From: Arenibacter sp965652575 | GTDB lineage: Bacteria > Bacteroidota > Bacteroidia > Flavobacteriales > Flavobacteriaceae | Assembly: GCA_965652575.1 (NCBI GenBank) | Contig: CBFGWQ010000172.1 | Coordinates: forward strand, 1 to 8,258 | Reading direction: 5' to 3' | DNA length: 8,258 bases | The notes under the pieces: model-generated | Told to the model about the DNA's origin: nothing | Databases searched by the model: none | Seen by the model: only the letters and a program-made list of their open reading frames with translations | Program-made: the position numbers and the translations under genes | In this document: in pieces, positions 1 to 6,466 of the stretch | Position numbering within the stretch: the stretch's first letter is position 1 | How the letters are laid out: each line of letters opens with the position of its first letter

Positions 1-1
1 C

Positions 2-29
2 TACTGCTTATTGCTTACTGCCAACTTGT
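2..29. repeat. Degenerate heptanucleotide tandem repeat at the window edge
   Basis: Three consecutive 7-mers read TACTGCT, TATTGCT, TACTGCC, followed by a more diverged fourth unit AACTTGT. The array touches the left window edge, so its real length is unknown. It lies in the non-coding DNA downstream of the minus-strand ArsR-type gene. Nothing in it suggests protein coding. It may be a short intergenic satellite; the period of 7 is directly visible, the function is not. Confidence 0.5.
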
Positions 30-139
30 CTCCCAGTCCTTGCCAAGGAATTCCATTCTGTTCCAAAACCTATGTAATTTCATTGCATAAAGTAGTTTAG
101 TTGTTTATTGCGATTAAACGATTGATAAATTTAAATTTT

Positions 140-472
140 TTAGCAGCAGTCTCCCTGCTGGGCGATGTCCTGATTTAGAAATTGATTTAAAATTTCTTTC
201 ATTTCCGACCATTTTTCGGTATTGATACAATAGCAGACACTAGTGCCTTCCACACTACCTTTGATGAGTCCCAATAGTTTCAATTCCTTAAGGTGCTGTG
301 AAATGGTGGGTTGTGCCAATCCAATTTCGTTTACCAGGTCGCCGCAAACACAGGTATTTATTTTAAAAAGATGTTGTAGTATGGCTACCCTGGCCGGATG
401 CCCAAAGACCTTTGCAAAACCGGCAATTTCATTTTGTTGGTCCGAAAATATTTCTGTTTTGGCTAAGCCCAT
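140..472 (-). CDS. ArsR/SmtB-family metalloregulatory repressor
   Basis: This 110-residue protein is a winged helix-turn-helix repressor of the ArsR/SmtB family, which releases operator DNA when it binds a metal or metalloid. The N-terminal helix carries the family signature FGHPARVAIL (residues 23-32). A CVCGDL motif (41-46) matches the cysteine site of arsenite-sensing members. The recognition helix is in AQPTISQHLKEL (53-64), and the wing follows around 70-82. Extra cysteines lie at C80 and C82 in the wing and C109-C110 at the very end, giving six in all. Length is typical of the family. The start ATG lies 20 bp from a perfect palindrome, which argues for autoregulation. No partner gene (arsC, arsB, permease) is visible before the window edge, so whether the inducer is arsenite or another thiophilic ligand is inference. 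Confidence 0.9.
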   Translation of the reverse strand: MGLAKTEIFSDQQNEIAGFAKVFGHPARVAILQHLFKINTCVCGDLVNEIGLAQPTISQHLKELKLLGLIKGSVEGTSVCYCINTEKWSEMKEILNQFLNQDIAQQGDCC

Positions 473-491
473 TTTATTTTATATTAAATAT

Positions 492-507
492 ATCGTAATA
501 TTACGAT
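492..507. promoter_or_regulatory. Perfect 16-bp palindrome, probable ArsR operator
   Basis: ATCGTAAT followed directly by ATTACGAT is a perfect inverted repeat. It sits 20 bp upstream of the start codon of the ArsR-type gene on the minus strand. A TATATTTA sequence (485-492, minus), one base off the Bacteroidota -7 consensus TAnnTTTG, abuts it, so a bound dimer would cover the promoter. The size and symmetry fit an ArsR-family homodimer site. Binding by this protein is inferred from position. Confidence 0.75.
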
Positions 508-827
508 TAAATATGTTTATAACCGAATTTTTTTAAATTTTTAATGTGGTGAAACTTTTGGGCTTTCATTTATTATACGAAAGAAATGGTATTTTATTGG
601 GTTTGTGGGTCTTTTATGTTTAGGCCTTGTATTCAATTTTTTTTATTGTTTTGAGTTGAATTGTGTAAAAAAAAATGGGATAAAATAGGTTGTGTGCTTT
701 AGATAAAGACAACATGCTGTCGATAAAATACATTTTATAACGCTAAAGTGATTCTATGTACATCTACGTTTGTCGATATTATTTGGCAGTTTATCCATGA
801 TTTTTCCGCTCAACGAGTAAGAGTGCT
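508..827. other. Gene-poor AT-rich intergenic stretch
   Basis: This gap between the divergent ArsR-type gene and the secreted-protein gene holds no gene I can support. It is rich in A and T runs. It contains an imperfect palindrome GACAACATGCTGTC (708-721, six of seven pairs) and an AT-rich inverted repeat ATAAAAT-AC-ATTTTAT (723-738). From 727 to the TAA at 877-879 one plus-strand frame stays open for about 50 codons, but without an ATG. That could be chance or a decayed gene end. Confidence 0.5.
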
Positions 828-861
828 TTTGGGCGAATTGGAACCTGTAAAAGTATACTTG
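828..861 (+). promoter_or_regulatory. Candidate promoter of the small secreted protein gene
   Basis: TTTG (828-831) is followed after 22 nt by TATACTTG (854-861), a seven-of-eight match to the Bacteroidota -7 box TAnnTTTG. Transcription would then start near 868, about 25 nt before the ATG at 893. The -7 box overlaps the palindrome at 857-868, so a repressor bound there would block it. The spacing is at the long end for this promoter class, so support is moderate. Confidence 0.4.
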
Positions 862-880
862 CGCAAGTTATATATATAAC
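857..880. promoter_or_regulatory. Two overlapping perfect palindromes, candidate operator
   Basis: ACTTGCGCAAGT (857-868) is a perfect 12-bp palindrome. GTTATATATATAAC (867-880) is a perfect 14-bp palindrome that shares its first two bases with the end of the first. Together they cover the end of the candidate -7 box and the expected transcription start of the gene at 893. A protein-binding site is the simplest reading. The second palindrome is AT-only apart from its ends, so it could also be a melting region. No regulator is identified. Confidence 0.5.
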
Positions 881-892
881 AAAACGCAAGTC

Positions 893-1132
893 ATGAAAAC
901 CATTTTAACCTTAATGTTTGTCCTTTTTATCGGAGTGGCCGCCCAAGCACAAAACAGTGCTGGGGAAGTAAAGGTTGAAACTGTTGCTATGGGTATTGCA
1001 ACGGCTACTGCAAAACAGGAAGTTGCCATGAAAAGCGAAAACCCAGTGGCGCGTTTGTATATGTTTAAAAATGCCAGGATCACAAAAGCGTTGTCTTTTT
1101 CAACTCAATTAAATAAGGCCAAATTGGCCTAG
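893..1132 (+). CDS. Small secreted protein of unknown function
   Basis: I do not recognise a characterised family. The 79-residue product has a clear Sec signal peptide: a lysine at position 2, a hydrophobic core over residues 4-17, and an AQA signal peptidase I site ending at A19. The mature protein would be about 60 residues. It starts NSAGEVKVE, runs through an alanine- and threonine-rich middle (about 32-45), and ends in a basic tail with the segment VARLYMFKNARI (52-63) and a lysine-rich terminus. It has no cysteine and no second membrane segment. An exported or periplasmic peptide is likely. The ATG was chosen because the signal peptide begins there. A candidate promoter and a palindromic operator lie just upstream, suggesting tight control. 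The opposite-strand frame here is a shadow. Confidence 0.75.
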   Translation: MKTILTLMFVLFIGVAAQAQNSAGEVKVETVAMGIATATAKQEVAMKSENPVARLYMFKNARITKALSFSTQLNKAKLA

Positions 1133-1183
1133 TATATTGATATTAACCTGCTGCTCTAAATGAGCGCGCCAATATAGACCGTT

Positions 1184-1297
1184 ATGATATTATTTACACT
1201 TTTGATCCTCATAGTTCTTGTTCTTGGCCATATAGTTATTTTTCCCAAAACCAAGGGTATTCTGAGGCCTTTGAAAATACCGGCGAAACAGGATTAG
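1184..1297 (+). CDS. Possible 37-residue single-pass membrane peptide
   Basis: A short open frame encodes 37 residues starting MILFTLLILIVLVLGHIVIF. The first 20 residues form one continuous hydrophobic segment. The remainder, PKTKGILRPLKIPAKQD, carries five positive charges and one negative, so by the positive-inside rule the C-terminus should face the cytoplasm. It starts 51 nt after the stop of the secreted-protein gene on the same strand and could be co-transcribed with it. No Shine-Dalgarno sequence is visible, but that is normal in this phylum. Such a composition can arise by chance in AT-rich DNA, and I know of no named homologue, so coding is uncertain. Confidence 0.35.
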   Translation: MILFTLLILIVLVLGHIVIFPKTKGILRPLKIPAKQD

Positions 1298-1320
1298 GCC
1301 ATTGCTCCCGATTTTATTGT

Positions 1321-1379
1321 CAAATTAAAGGTCAAAACCCTGTCTTTTCCGGTAGGCAGGCCTGCCCTAATTTAATTTG
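1321..1379. repeat. Nested inverted repeat between convergent genes
   Basis: Outer arms CAAATTAAA (1321-1329) and TTTAATTTG (1371-1379) are perfect inverse complements. Inside them sits a perfect 12-bp palindrome GGCAGGCCTGCC (1355-1366). The element lies between the plus-strand small genes and the end of the minus-strand kinase gene. It could work as a bidirectional transcription stop or be a dispersed palindromic (REP-like) unit. There is no long T tract, so a classic intrinsic terminator is not well supported. Confidence 0.4.
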
Positions 1380-1406
1380 CCGGTATATATAGCTACTGTC
1401 CTGGAC

Positions 1407-2615
1407 TTAAGTCTTGAAAGGATGTCGTATATCGGAAAATTTGAAAACGTAGTTCGTCCCTTTTTTGGAGGAATCCCTGTTTATGGACCCTTTTAATTGG
1501 CGGGACAGATTATGGATAAGCTTTAGTCCCAACGATTTTGTATTCTTATGACTGATGCCTTCGGGAAAGCCTTCCCCATCGTCCCCTATATAAAGTATAT
1601 AATCCTTGTCGTTCAATTTTACAAGTTCTATATGTATTTCCCCTTTATCATCATCCTTTATTCCGTATTTAAGGGCATTGGTAATTACCTCGTTGATCAA
1701 TAGTCCTAACGGGATGGCGGTATCTATCCCGAGTTTAATGTCCGGGATTTTGATGTTAAGGGCAATATTATTGTCCGTTCCTTTAAAGGACCGTATCAGA
1801 TAATCACTTAATTCCTCTACATAGGATTTGTATTCAATTTTGGATAGATCATGGCGCATATACAACATCTCATGTACCATGGCCATCGAAATTACCCGGT
1901 TCTGACTACTCTTTATCAAGGTTTTAATTCTTGGCTCTTCAATACTTCTGGATTGAAGGCTAAGAAGGCTGGATACGGTTTGAAGATTATTCTTTACCCT
2001 ATGGTGAATTTCTTTTAAAAGCGTGTCTTTTTCCTGGATACGGGATTCATTTTCATTTCGGATCCTATGTAATTCGTTGTGCGCCTTTAAAAGGTTTCTA
2101 CCTATGACGCCCCCTAATAGGTATACGGAGAAAAGAATGCTGAAAAGGGCAAAAATATTTTTACTTTCTACAGGGACAACATTTTCCGTAAAATTAAATT
2201 CCGCAATACTCTGGGAGTATATTAGGATGATAATCAGTAGGTTCAAGTTTAAATAGATCCTGCCATACACCCTTGTACTGATATATCCTGCAAAAACCAC
2301 CAGGGCCAGCACAAAAATAAAGGGACTATTAATGCCACCACTGTATATGGTAATAATAACAGAAGTGGCCAAGGCCATTATTGAAGTAATATTGTATGTT
2401 AACCCCAATAGTTTATGCCTATGGTACATAAAGGTATTGACCAAATTAAGAGTTCCAAAAACAATAAAGGCGGTAGGAATTATTTGGGTGATCTTCAGTA
2501 AAAATATGCAGACAATACCAAAAATAATGGAGAGGACAGAGGAAATATAGTTGACCCTTAACGTTAAACGGACTTTGTCCTTTAGTCGGTACTGATCCTG
2601 TGTGGGTATTTGCAT
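1407..2615 (-). CDS. Orphan membrane sensor histidine kinase, HisKA_2 type
   Basis: This 402-residue protein should autophosphorylate on histidine and pass the phosphate to a response regulator. The N-terminal part (about 24-175) has six predicted membrane segments with almost no extra-membrane sensor domain. One loop carries GGINSPF (93-99). A short charged linker (about 178-200) leads into the HisKA_2 dimerisation domain with EIHHRVKNNLQ (202-212), where H205, before the conserved R, is the likely phosphoacceptor. The ATPase domain shows the N box (N308, E309, N313), the G1 box DDGEG (345-349), the G2 region SLGLKL (361-366) and a final GTNYVFKF (386-393). All key catalytic motifs are present. 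No response regulator lies next to it, so its partner is encoded elsewhere. The ligand is unknown. The start is the first ATG, followed by a short polar N-terminus. Confidence 0.92.
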   Translation of the reverse strand: MQIPTQDQYRLKDKVRLTLRVNYISSVLSIIFGIVCIFLLKITQIIPTAFIVFGTLNLVNTFMYHRHKLLGLTYNITSIMALATSVIITIYSGGINSPFIFVLALVVFAGYISTRVYGRIYLNLNLLIIILIYSQSIAEFNFTENVVPVESKNIFALFSILFSVYLLGGVIGRNLLKAHNELHRIRNENESRIQEKDTLLKEIHHRVKNNLQTVSSLLSLQSRSIEEPRIKTLIKSSQNRVISMAMVHEMLYMRHDLSKIEYKSYVEELSDYLIRSFKGTDNNIALNIKIPDIKLGIDTAIPLGLLINEVITNALKYGIKDDDKGEIHIELVKLNDKDYILYIGDDGEGFPEGISHKNTKSLGLKLIHNLSRQLKGSINRDSSKKGTNYVFKFSDIRHPFKT

Positions 2616-2838
2616 TAAAAAGTGGTTATTGGTTGTGTTCTAAGGGTAAAGATAATCGTTTGGATTAAAGTGGGATAAATTTAAAGGTTAAAACAATATT
2701 TTTGCGGAAATTCCCTTTATCTAGCTGCCTGAATTTTGGATCCATTGATTTTTGGCCCAATTTACCATTATCTGGATTCCATTTTAATCTGCCCGAAAAA
2801 AATCTGGGGGACTTATAAGTATATTAAAACTTGTACAT
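2616..2838. other. Intergenic region upstream of the kinase gene
   Basis: Together with the secA terminator area this forms a gap of about 319 bases without a gene. It should contain the promoter of the minus-strand kinase. TATCTTTA at 2647-2654 (minus) is one base off TAnnTTTG but has no clear -33 TTG. A perfect 10-bp palindrome ACTTATAAGT lies at 2811-2820. Nothing else is recognisable. Confidence 0.4.
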
Positions 2839-2855
2839 GAACTCAAGATGAGTTC
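2839..2855. repeat. Short hairpin next to the secA terminator
   Basis: GAACTCA (2839-2845) and TGAGTTC (2849-2855) are perfect 7-bp arms around a 3-nt loop. The hairpin lies directly beyond the T tract of the secA terminator and has no T tract of its own. It could be a backup stop or a transcript-end structure. Confidence 0.4.
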
Positions 2856-2858
2856 CAT

Positions 2859-2892
2859 AAAAAAAGCGAGGTATTTTAAATGCCTCGCTTTT
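2859..2892 (-). terminator. Intrinsic terminator of secA
   Basis: On the minus strand AAAAGCGAGG pairs with CCTCGCTTTT (2862-2871 with 2883-2892). The stem continues into the AT-rich loop and is followed by seven T residues (2859-2865). It begins 42 nt after the secA stop codon. The GC-rich core plus the T tract make this a textbook factor-independent terminator; it would also work weakly in the other direction. Confidence 0.88.
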
Positions 2893-2934
2893 ATATGTAC
2901 TAATATGATTTTTGGTATGTTAGGTGCTTTTTTG

Positions 2935-5900
2935 CTAATCTTCGATAATCACCCATTCGCCTTTGTCCAAAAGCGGTTCTGCCTGTTTGTATTTGACCGT
3001 CTTGCTTTCTCCGGACATTACATTCTTGATAGTGACCCTTTCGTTTCTCCCAATTTTGGCCTTTTCCCGTACAATGGTTTCGGTCACCTGTGGCCGTCCG
3101 CCCTGATTTTGGCCAACGGCCCTGCTCTGGGCGGACATTTCATCACTGTTGGGAATTTCTTCCTTGGAGGTCTTTAAGTTTTCCTTTGGCCTACGAATAT
3201 TTCTAGCTTCCTGGATCTCCGGACTCTGCGTTGGAAGCTCTCCTTTGAACAGGAAAGAGACGATTTCTTTGTTCACCTTTTCTATCATTCCCTTGAAAAG
3301 TTCAAAGGCTTCGAATTTGTAGATCAACAAGGGATCTTTTTGTTCGTGTACGGCCAATTGAACGGATTGCTTCAATTCGTCCATTTTTCGCAGATGTGTT
3401 TTCCAGGAATCGTCAATGATGGCCAGGGAAATGTTCTTTTCGAAATCCGTTACCAATTGGTTGCCATTGCTTTCATAGGCCTCCTGAAGATTGGTAACCA
3501 CGTTCAGGGTTTTTATACCGTCCGTAAATGGTACCACGATGCGTTCAAACTTATTGGCATTGTCCTCATATACCTTTTTTATAACCGGGAAGGCCGTGGC
3601 CGCATTGCGCTCCATTTTGTCCTTGTAGTGGGTATATGCCGTCTTATATATAACATTGGCCATTTCCTGTACCCCCATTTTGGCAAAGTCGTTTTCGCTA
3701 ACGGGAGAGGTAATGGAGAAATATTTTATAAGTTCAAACTCAAAGTTCTTATAGTCGTTCGCCGCCTTATTGGTGTCCACAATTACCTCACAGGTATCGT
3801 ATATCATATTGGCGATATCAACCTTAAGTCGCTCCCCCTGCAGGGCATGGCGCCTTCTTTTGTAGACTACTTCCCTTTGGGCGTTCATAACATCGTCATA
3901 TTCCAACAATCGTTTACGGACTCCAAAATTGTTTTCTTCCACTTTCTTCTGCGCCCGCTCAATAGATTTTGTCATCATGGAATGTTGGATAACCTCCCCT
4001 TCTTCGAGGCCCATTTTATCCATCATTTTGGCTACCCTGTCCGAACCGAACAATCGCATAAGGTTGTCCTCCAGGGAAACATAGAATTGGGAGCTTCCCG
4101 GATCTCCCTGTCGTCCGGAACGACCTCGAAGCTGCCTGTCCACCCTTCTGGAATCATGGCGTTCGGTACCAATAATGGCCAAGCCGCCTGCTTTTTTGAC
4201 TTCCGCACTTAATTTAATATCCGTACCACGGCCTGCCATGTTGGTGGCTATGGTCACTACACCTGCATTTCCGGCTTCGGCTACAATATCGGCTTCCTTT
4301 TTGTGCAATTTGGCATTAAGTACGTTGTGGGGTACCTTCCTGATCGTTAACATACGGGAAAGCAGTTCGGAGATCTCCACGGAGGTAGTCCCTATAAGAG
4401 CAGGTCTTCCTGACTGCGAAATTTTGGTGACCTCCTCTATAATGGCATTGTATTTTTCGCGCTTGGTCTTGTAGATCAAATCTTGCCTATCGTCCCGTGC
4501 AATGGGCCTGTTGGTTGGGATTTCCATCACATCCAACTTGTAGATCTCCCAAAATTCCCCTGCTTCGGTAACGGCCGTACCGGTCATCCCTGCCAGTTTG
4601 CTGTACATTCTAAAGTAGTTCTGTAAGGTTATTGTGGCAAAGGTTTGGGTCATTGCCTCGATCTTTACATTTTCCTTGGCCTCAATGGCTTGGTGAAGGC
4701 CGTCGGAATAACGGCGACCATCCATAATACGGCCTGTTTGTTCGTCTACGATCATGACCTTGTTCTCCATTACCACATACTCTACGTCCTTTTCAAAAAG
4801 GGTATATGCCTTTAAAAGCTGGTTCATGGTATGGATACGCTCACTTTTTACGGCGAAGTCCTTGAACAATTCTTCCTTTAGTTCGGCTTCTTTGTTGATT
4901 TCAAGATCCTGGTTCTCGATTTTTGCAATTTCGTTCCCAATATCCGGCATAACAAAAAAGTCCTTGTCACCATCCCCGGATAAATATTCCACTCCCTTTT
5001 CGGTAAGTTCTATCTGATTGTTTTTTTCATCGATAACAAACCAAAGTTCTTCATCTACCTTCGGCATTTCGCGATTGTTATCCTGCATATAAAAGTTCTC
5101 GGTTTTTTGAAGCAACTGTTTTATCCCTTCTTCGCTTAAGAACTTGATCAGGGCCTTGGTCTTTGGAAGGCCCCTATGTACACGTAACAAAAGGAAACCA
5201 CCTTCTTTGGTATCCCCCTCGGCAATCAACTTCTTGGCTTCGGCCAAAACGCCTGTTAAATAGGCGCGCTGTTTGTTGACAATGTCACCTACTTTGGGTT
5301 TCAGTTCATTAAATTCATGTCGGTCGCCCTCCGGAACCGGACCTGAAATGATCAAAGGGGTACGGGCATCATCCACGAGAACGGAATCCACCTCATCCAC
5401 AATAGCATAATTATGTGGTCTTTGTACCAGGTCACTCGGGGTATGGGCCATATTGTCCCTAAGATAATCAAAGCCGAACTCATTGTTGGTGCCATAGGTA
5501 ATATCCGCGTTATAGGCTGTCCTACGTCCGTCGGAATTGGGCTGGTGCTTGTCTATGCAATCTACCGAAAGTCCGTGGAATTCAAATATTGGTGCCATCC
5601 ATGCACTGTCCCTTTTGGCCAAATAATCGTTCACCGTAACCAAATGGGCCCCGTTTCCTGTAAGTGCGTTTAGATAGAGGGGCAGGGTTGCCACAAGGGT
5701 CTTTCCTTCCCCGGTCTGCATTTCCGCAATCTTTCCTTGGTGTAGGGCAATTCCGCCGATCAACTGAACATCATAATGTACCATATCCCAAGTAACCTGC
5801 TTGCCGGCGGCATCCCAGGAGTTTTTCCAGATGGCACTGTCACCATTTAGGGAGACATAATCTTTGGAACCGGAAAGCAGTCTGTCATATTCGGACGCTT

Positions 5901-6294
5901 TTACGGTAATGGTTTCATTATTGGCGAAGCGTTTTGCGGTTTCCTTTACAACGGCAAAGGCTTCGGGCAATAAATCTGTCAGGGCCTTTTCGGAAATGGT
6001 GTATATCTCCCCCTTCAGTTTGTCTATTTCCGCATAAATATCTTCGTTCTTGTCTATGTCCGTAGACTCCTTGACCTCTTTTAGCAACTTATCCAATTGC
6101 CCATTGATCTCTTTGCAGTCTTCTTTTATCTTATTTTTGAAAAAATCCGTCTTTTCGCGAAGTTCATCGTGACTTAATTTTTCCAAGGCCGCTTCGAACG
6201 ATTTTATTTGATTGACCAAAGGTTGTAGGTCCTTGACGTCTTTCTTTGATTTGTCCCCTACAAATACCTTTAATACCGAATTTAAAAAACTCAT
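2935..6294 (-). CDS. secA: Preprotein translocase ATPase SecA, long Bacteroidota form
   Basis: SecA is the cytoplasmic motor that pushes preproteins through the SecYEG channel using ATP. The 1119-residue product has Walker A TGEGKT (194-199, K198), Walker B VDEVD (299-303), the motif MAGRGTDIKL (686-695) and QLRGRSGRQGDPG (721-733) in the second motor domain. The helical scaffold and wing domains run from about 745 to 1015. It is some 220 residues longer than the E. coli protein. Extra segments lie at about 52-103, 124-171 and in the preprotein-binding domain at about 325-410, while the loop after GTDIKL is much shorter than in E. coli. The C-terminus keeps KIGRNE (1080-1085) but lacks the cysteines of the usual zinc-binding motif. 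The first ATG gives the family N-terminus. A strong terminator follows. Confidence 0.98.
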   Translation of the reverse strand: MSFLNSVLKVFVGDKSKKDVKDLQPLVNQIKSFEAALEKLSHDELREKTDFFKNKIKEDCKEINGQLDKLLKEVKESTDIDKNEDIYAEIDKLKGEIYTISEKALTDLLPEAFAVVKETAKRFANNETITVKASEYDRLLSGSKDYVSLNGDSAIWKNSWDAAGKQVTWDMVHYDVQLIGGIALHQGKIAEMQTGEGKTLVATLPLYLNALTGNGAHLVTVNDYLAKRDSAWMAPIFEFHGLSVDCIDKHQPNSDGRRTAYNADITYGTNNEFGFDYLRDNMAHTPSDLVQRPHNYAIVDEVDSVLVDDARTPLIISGPVPEGDRHEFNELKPKVGDIVNKQRAYLTGVLAEAKKLIAEGDTKEGGFLLLRVHRGLPKTKALIKFLSEEGIKQLLQKTENFYMQDNNREMPKVDEELWFVIDEKNNQIELTEKGVEYLSGDGDKDFFVMPDIGNEIAKIENQDLEINKEAELKEELFKDFAVKSERIHTMNQLLKAYTLFEKDVEYVVMENKVMIVDEQTGRIMDGRRYSDGLHQAIEAKENVKIEAMTQTFATITLQNYFRMYSKLAGMTGTAVTEAGEFWEIYKLDVMEIPTNRPIARDDRQDLIYKTKREKYNAIIEEVTKISQSGRPALIGTTSVEISELLSRMLTIRKVPHNVLNAKLHKKEADIVAEAGNAGVVTIATNMAGRGTDIKLSAEVKKAGGLAIIGTERHDSRRVDRQLRGRSGRQGDPGSSQFYVSLEDNLMRLFGSDRVAKMMDKMGLEEGEVIQHSMMTKSIERAQKKVEENNFGVRKRLLEYDDVMNAQREVVYKRRRHALQGERLKVDIANMIYDTCEVIVDTNKAANDYKNFEFELIKYFSITSPVSENDFAKMGVQEMANVIYKTAYTHYKDKMERNAATAFPVIKKVYEDNANKFERIVVPFTDGIKTLNVVTNLQEAYESNGNQLVTDFEKNISLAIIDDSWKTHLRKMDELKQSVQLAVHEQKDPLLIYKFEAFELFKGMIEKVNKEIVSFLFKGELPTQSPEIQEARNIRRPKENLKTSKEEIPNSDEMSAQSRAVGQNQGGRPQVTETIVREKAKIGRNERVTIKNVMSGESKTVKYKQAEPLLDKGEWVIIED

Positions 6295-6300
6295 AATGAT

Positions 6301-6381
6301 TTATATTATTAATGAAAGACTGGGTAAAAGCCTTTTCTTATGTATGTACACAAAAAAAATAGTAGGCAGGTGCCATGCCAT
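6301..6381 (-). CDS. Possible leader peptide frame upstream of secA
   Basis: An ATG at 6381 opens a 26-codon frame that ends in TAA only 6 nt before the secA start codon. The peptide begins MAWHLPTIFFVYIHKKR and ends in a hydrophobic LSLII. The frame lies wholly inside the predicted secA leader if the -7 box at 6407-6414 is used. Its position would allow translational coupling or a secretion-monitoring role like that of E. coli SecM. However, it has no SecM-type arrest motif, no clear signal peptide and no known homologue. Chance is a serious alternative. Confidence 0.25.
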   Translation of the reverse strand: MAWHLPTIFFVYIHKKRLLPSLSLII

Positions 6382-6382
6382 C

Positions 6383-6410
6383 TTTGGGATATCGGATTTC
6401 CAATCCCAAA
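6383..6410. repeat. Inverted repeat in the secA upstream region
   Basis: TTTGGGAT (6383-6390) and ATCCCAAA (6403-6410) form a perfect 8-bp stem around a 12-nt loop. It overlaps the candidate secA -7 box and sits just upstream of the possible leader frame. It may be an operator or part of the preceding gene's termination region. Confidence 0.45.
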
Positions 6411-6414
6411 ATTA
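6407..6414 (-). promoter_or_regulatory. Candidate secA -7 promoter box
   Basis: TAATTTTG on the minus strand matches the Bacteroidota -7 consensus TAnnTTTG exactly. Transcription would start near 6400, giving a secA leader of about 105 nt. No TTG is found at the -33 distance, where the sequence is the terminator of the upstream gene, so this remains a candidate. Confidence 0.4.
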
Positions 6415-6417
6415 AGT

Positions 6418-6446
6418 AAAAAAAAAGCCTCATATGAGACTTTTTT
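6418..6446 (-). terminator. Intrinsic terminator after the DUF2795 gene
   Basis: The palindrome CTCATATGAG (6429-6438) is extended, after one C/A mismatch, by AAAAAAG pairing with CTTTTTT (6421-6427 with 6440-6446). On the minus strand a run of nine T follows (6418-6426). It starts 20 nt after the stop codon of the upstream gene. This separates that gene from secA and argues that secA has its own promoter. Confidence 0.8.
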
Positions 6447-6466
6447 GTTGTAATTCCGTTAATATT

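Noticed and set aside
243..536. Plus-strand 97-codon frame
   Set aside because: It is antisense to the ArsR-type gene and its operator.
868..1083. Minus-strand 71-codon frame
   Set aside because: It is antisense to the signal-peptide protein. The plus strand has a clear signal peptide and a promoter, the minus strand neither.
3340..4212. Plus-strand 290-codon open frame
   Set aside because: It lies entirely antisense to conserved SecA motifs, has no recognisable domain, and is explained by the codon use of secA.
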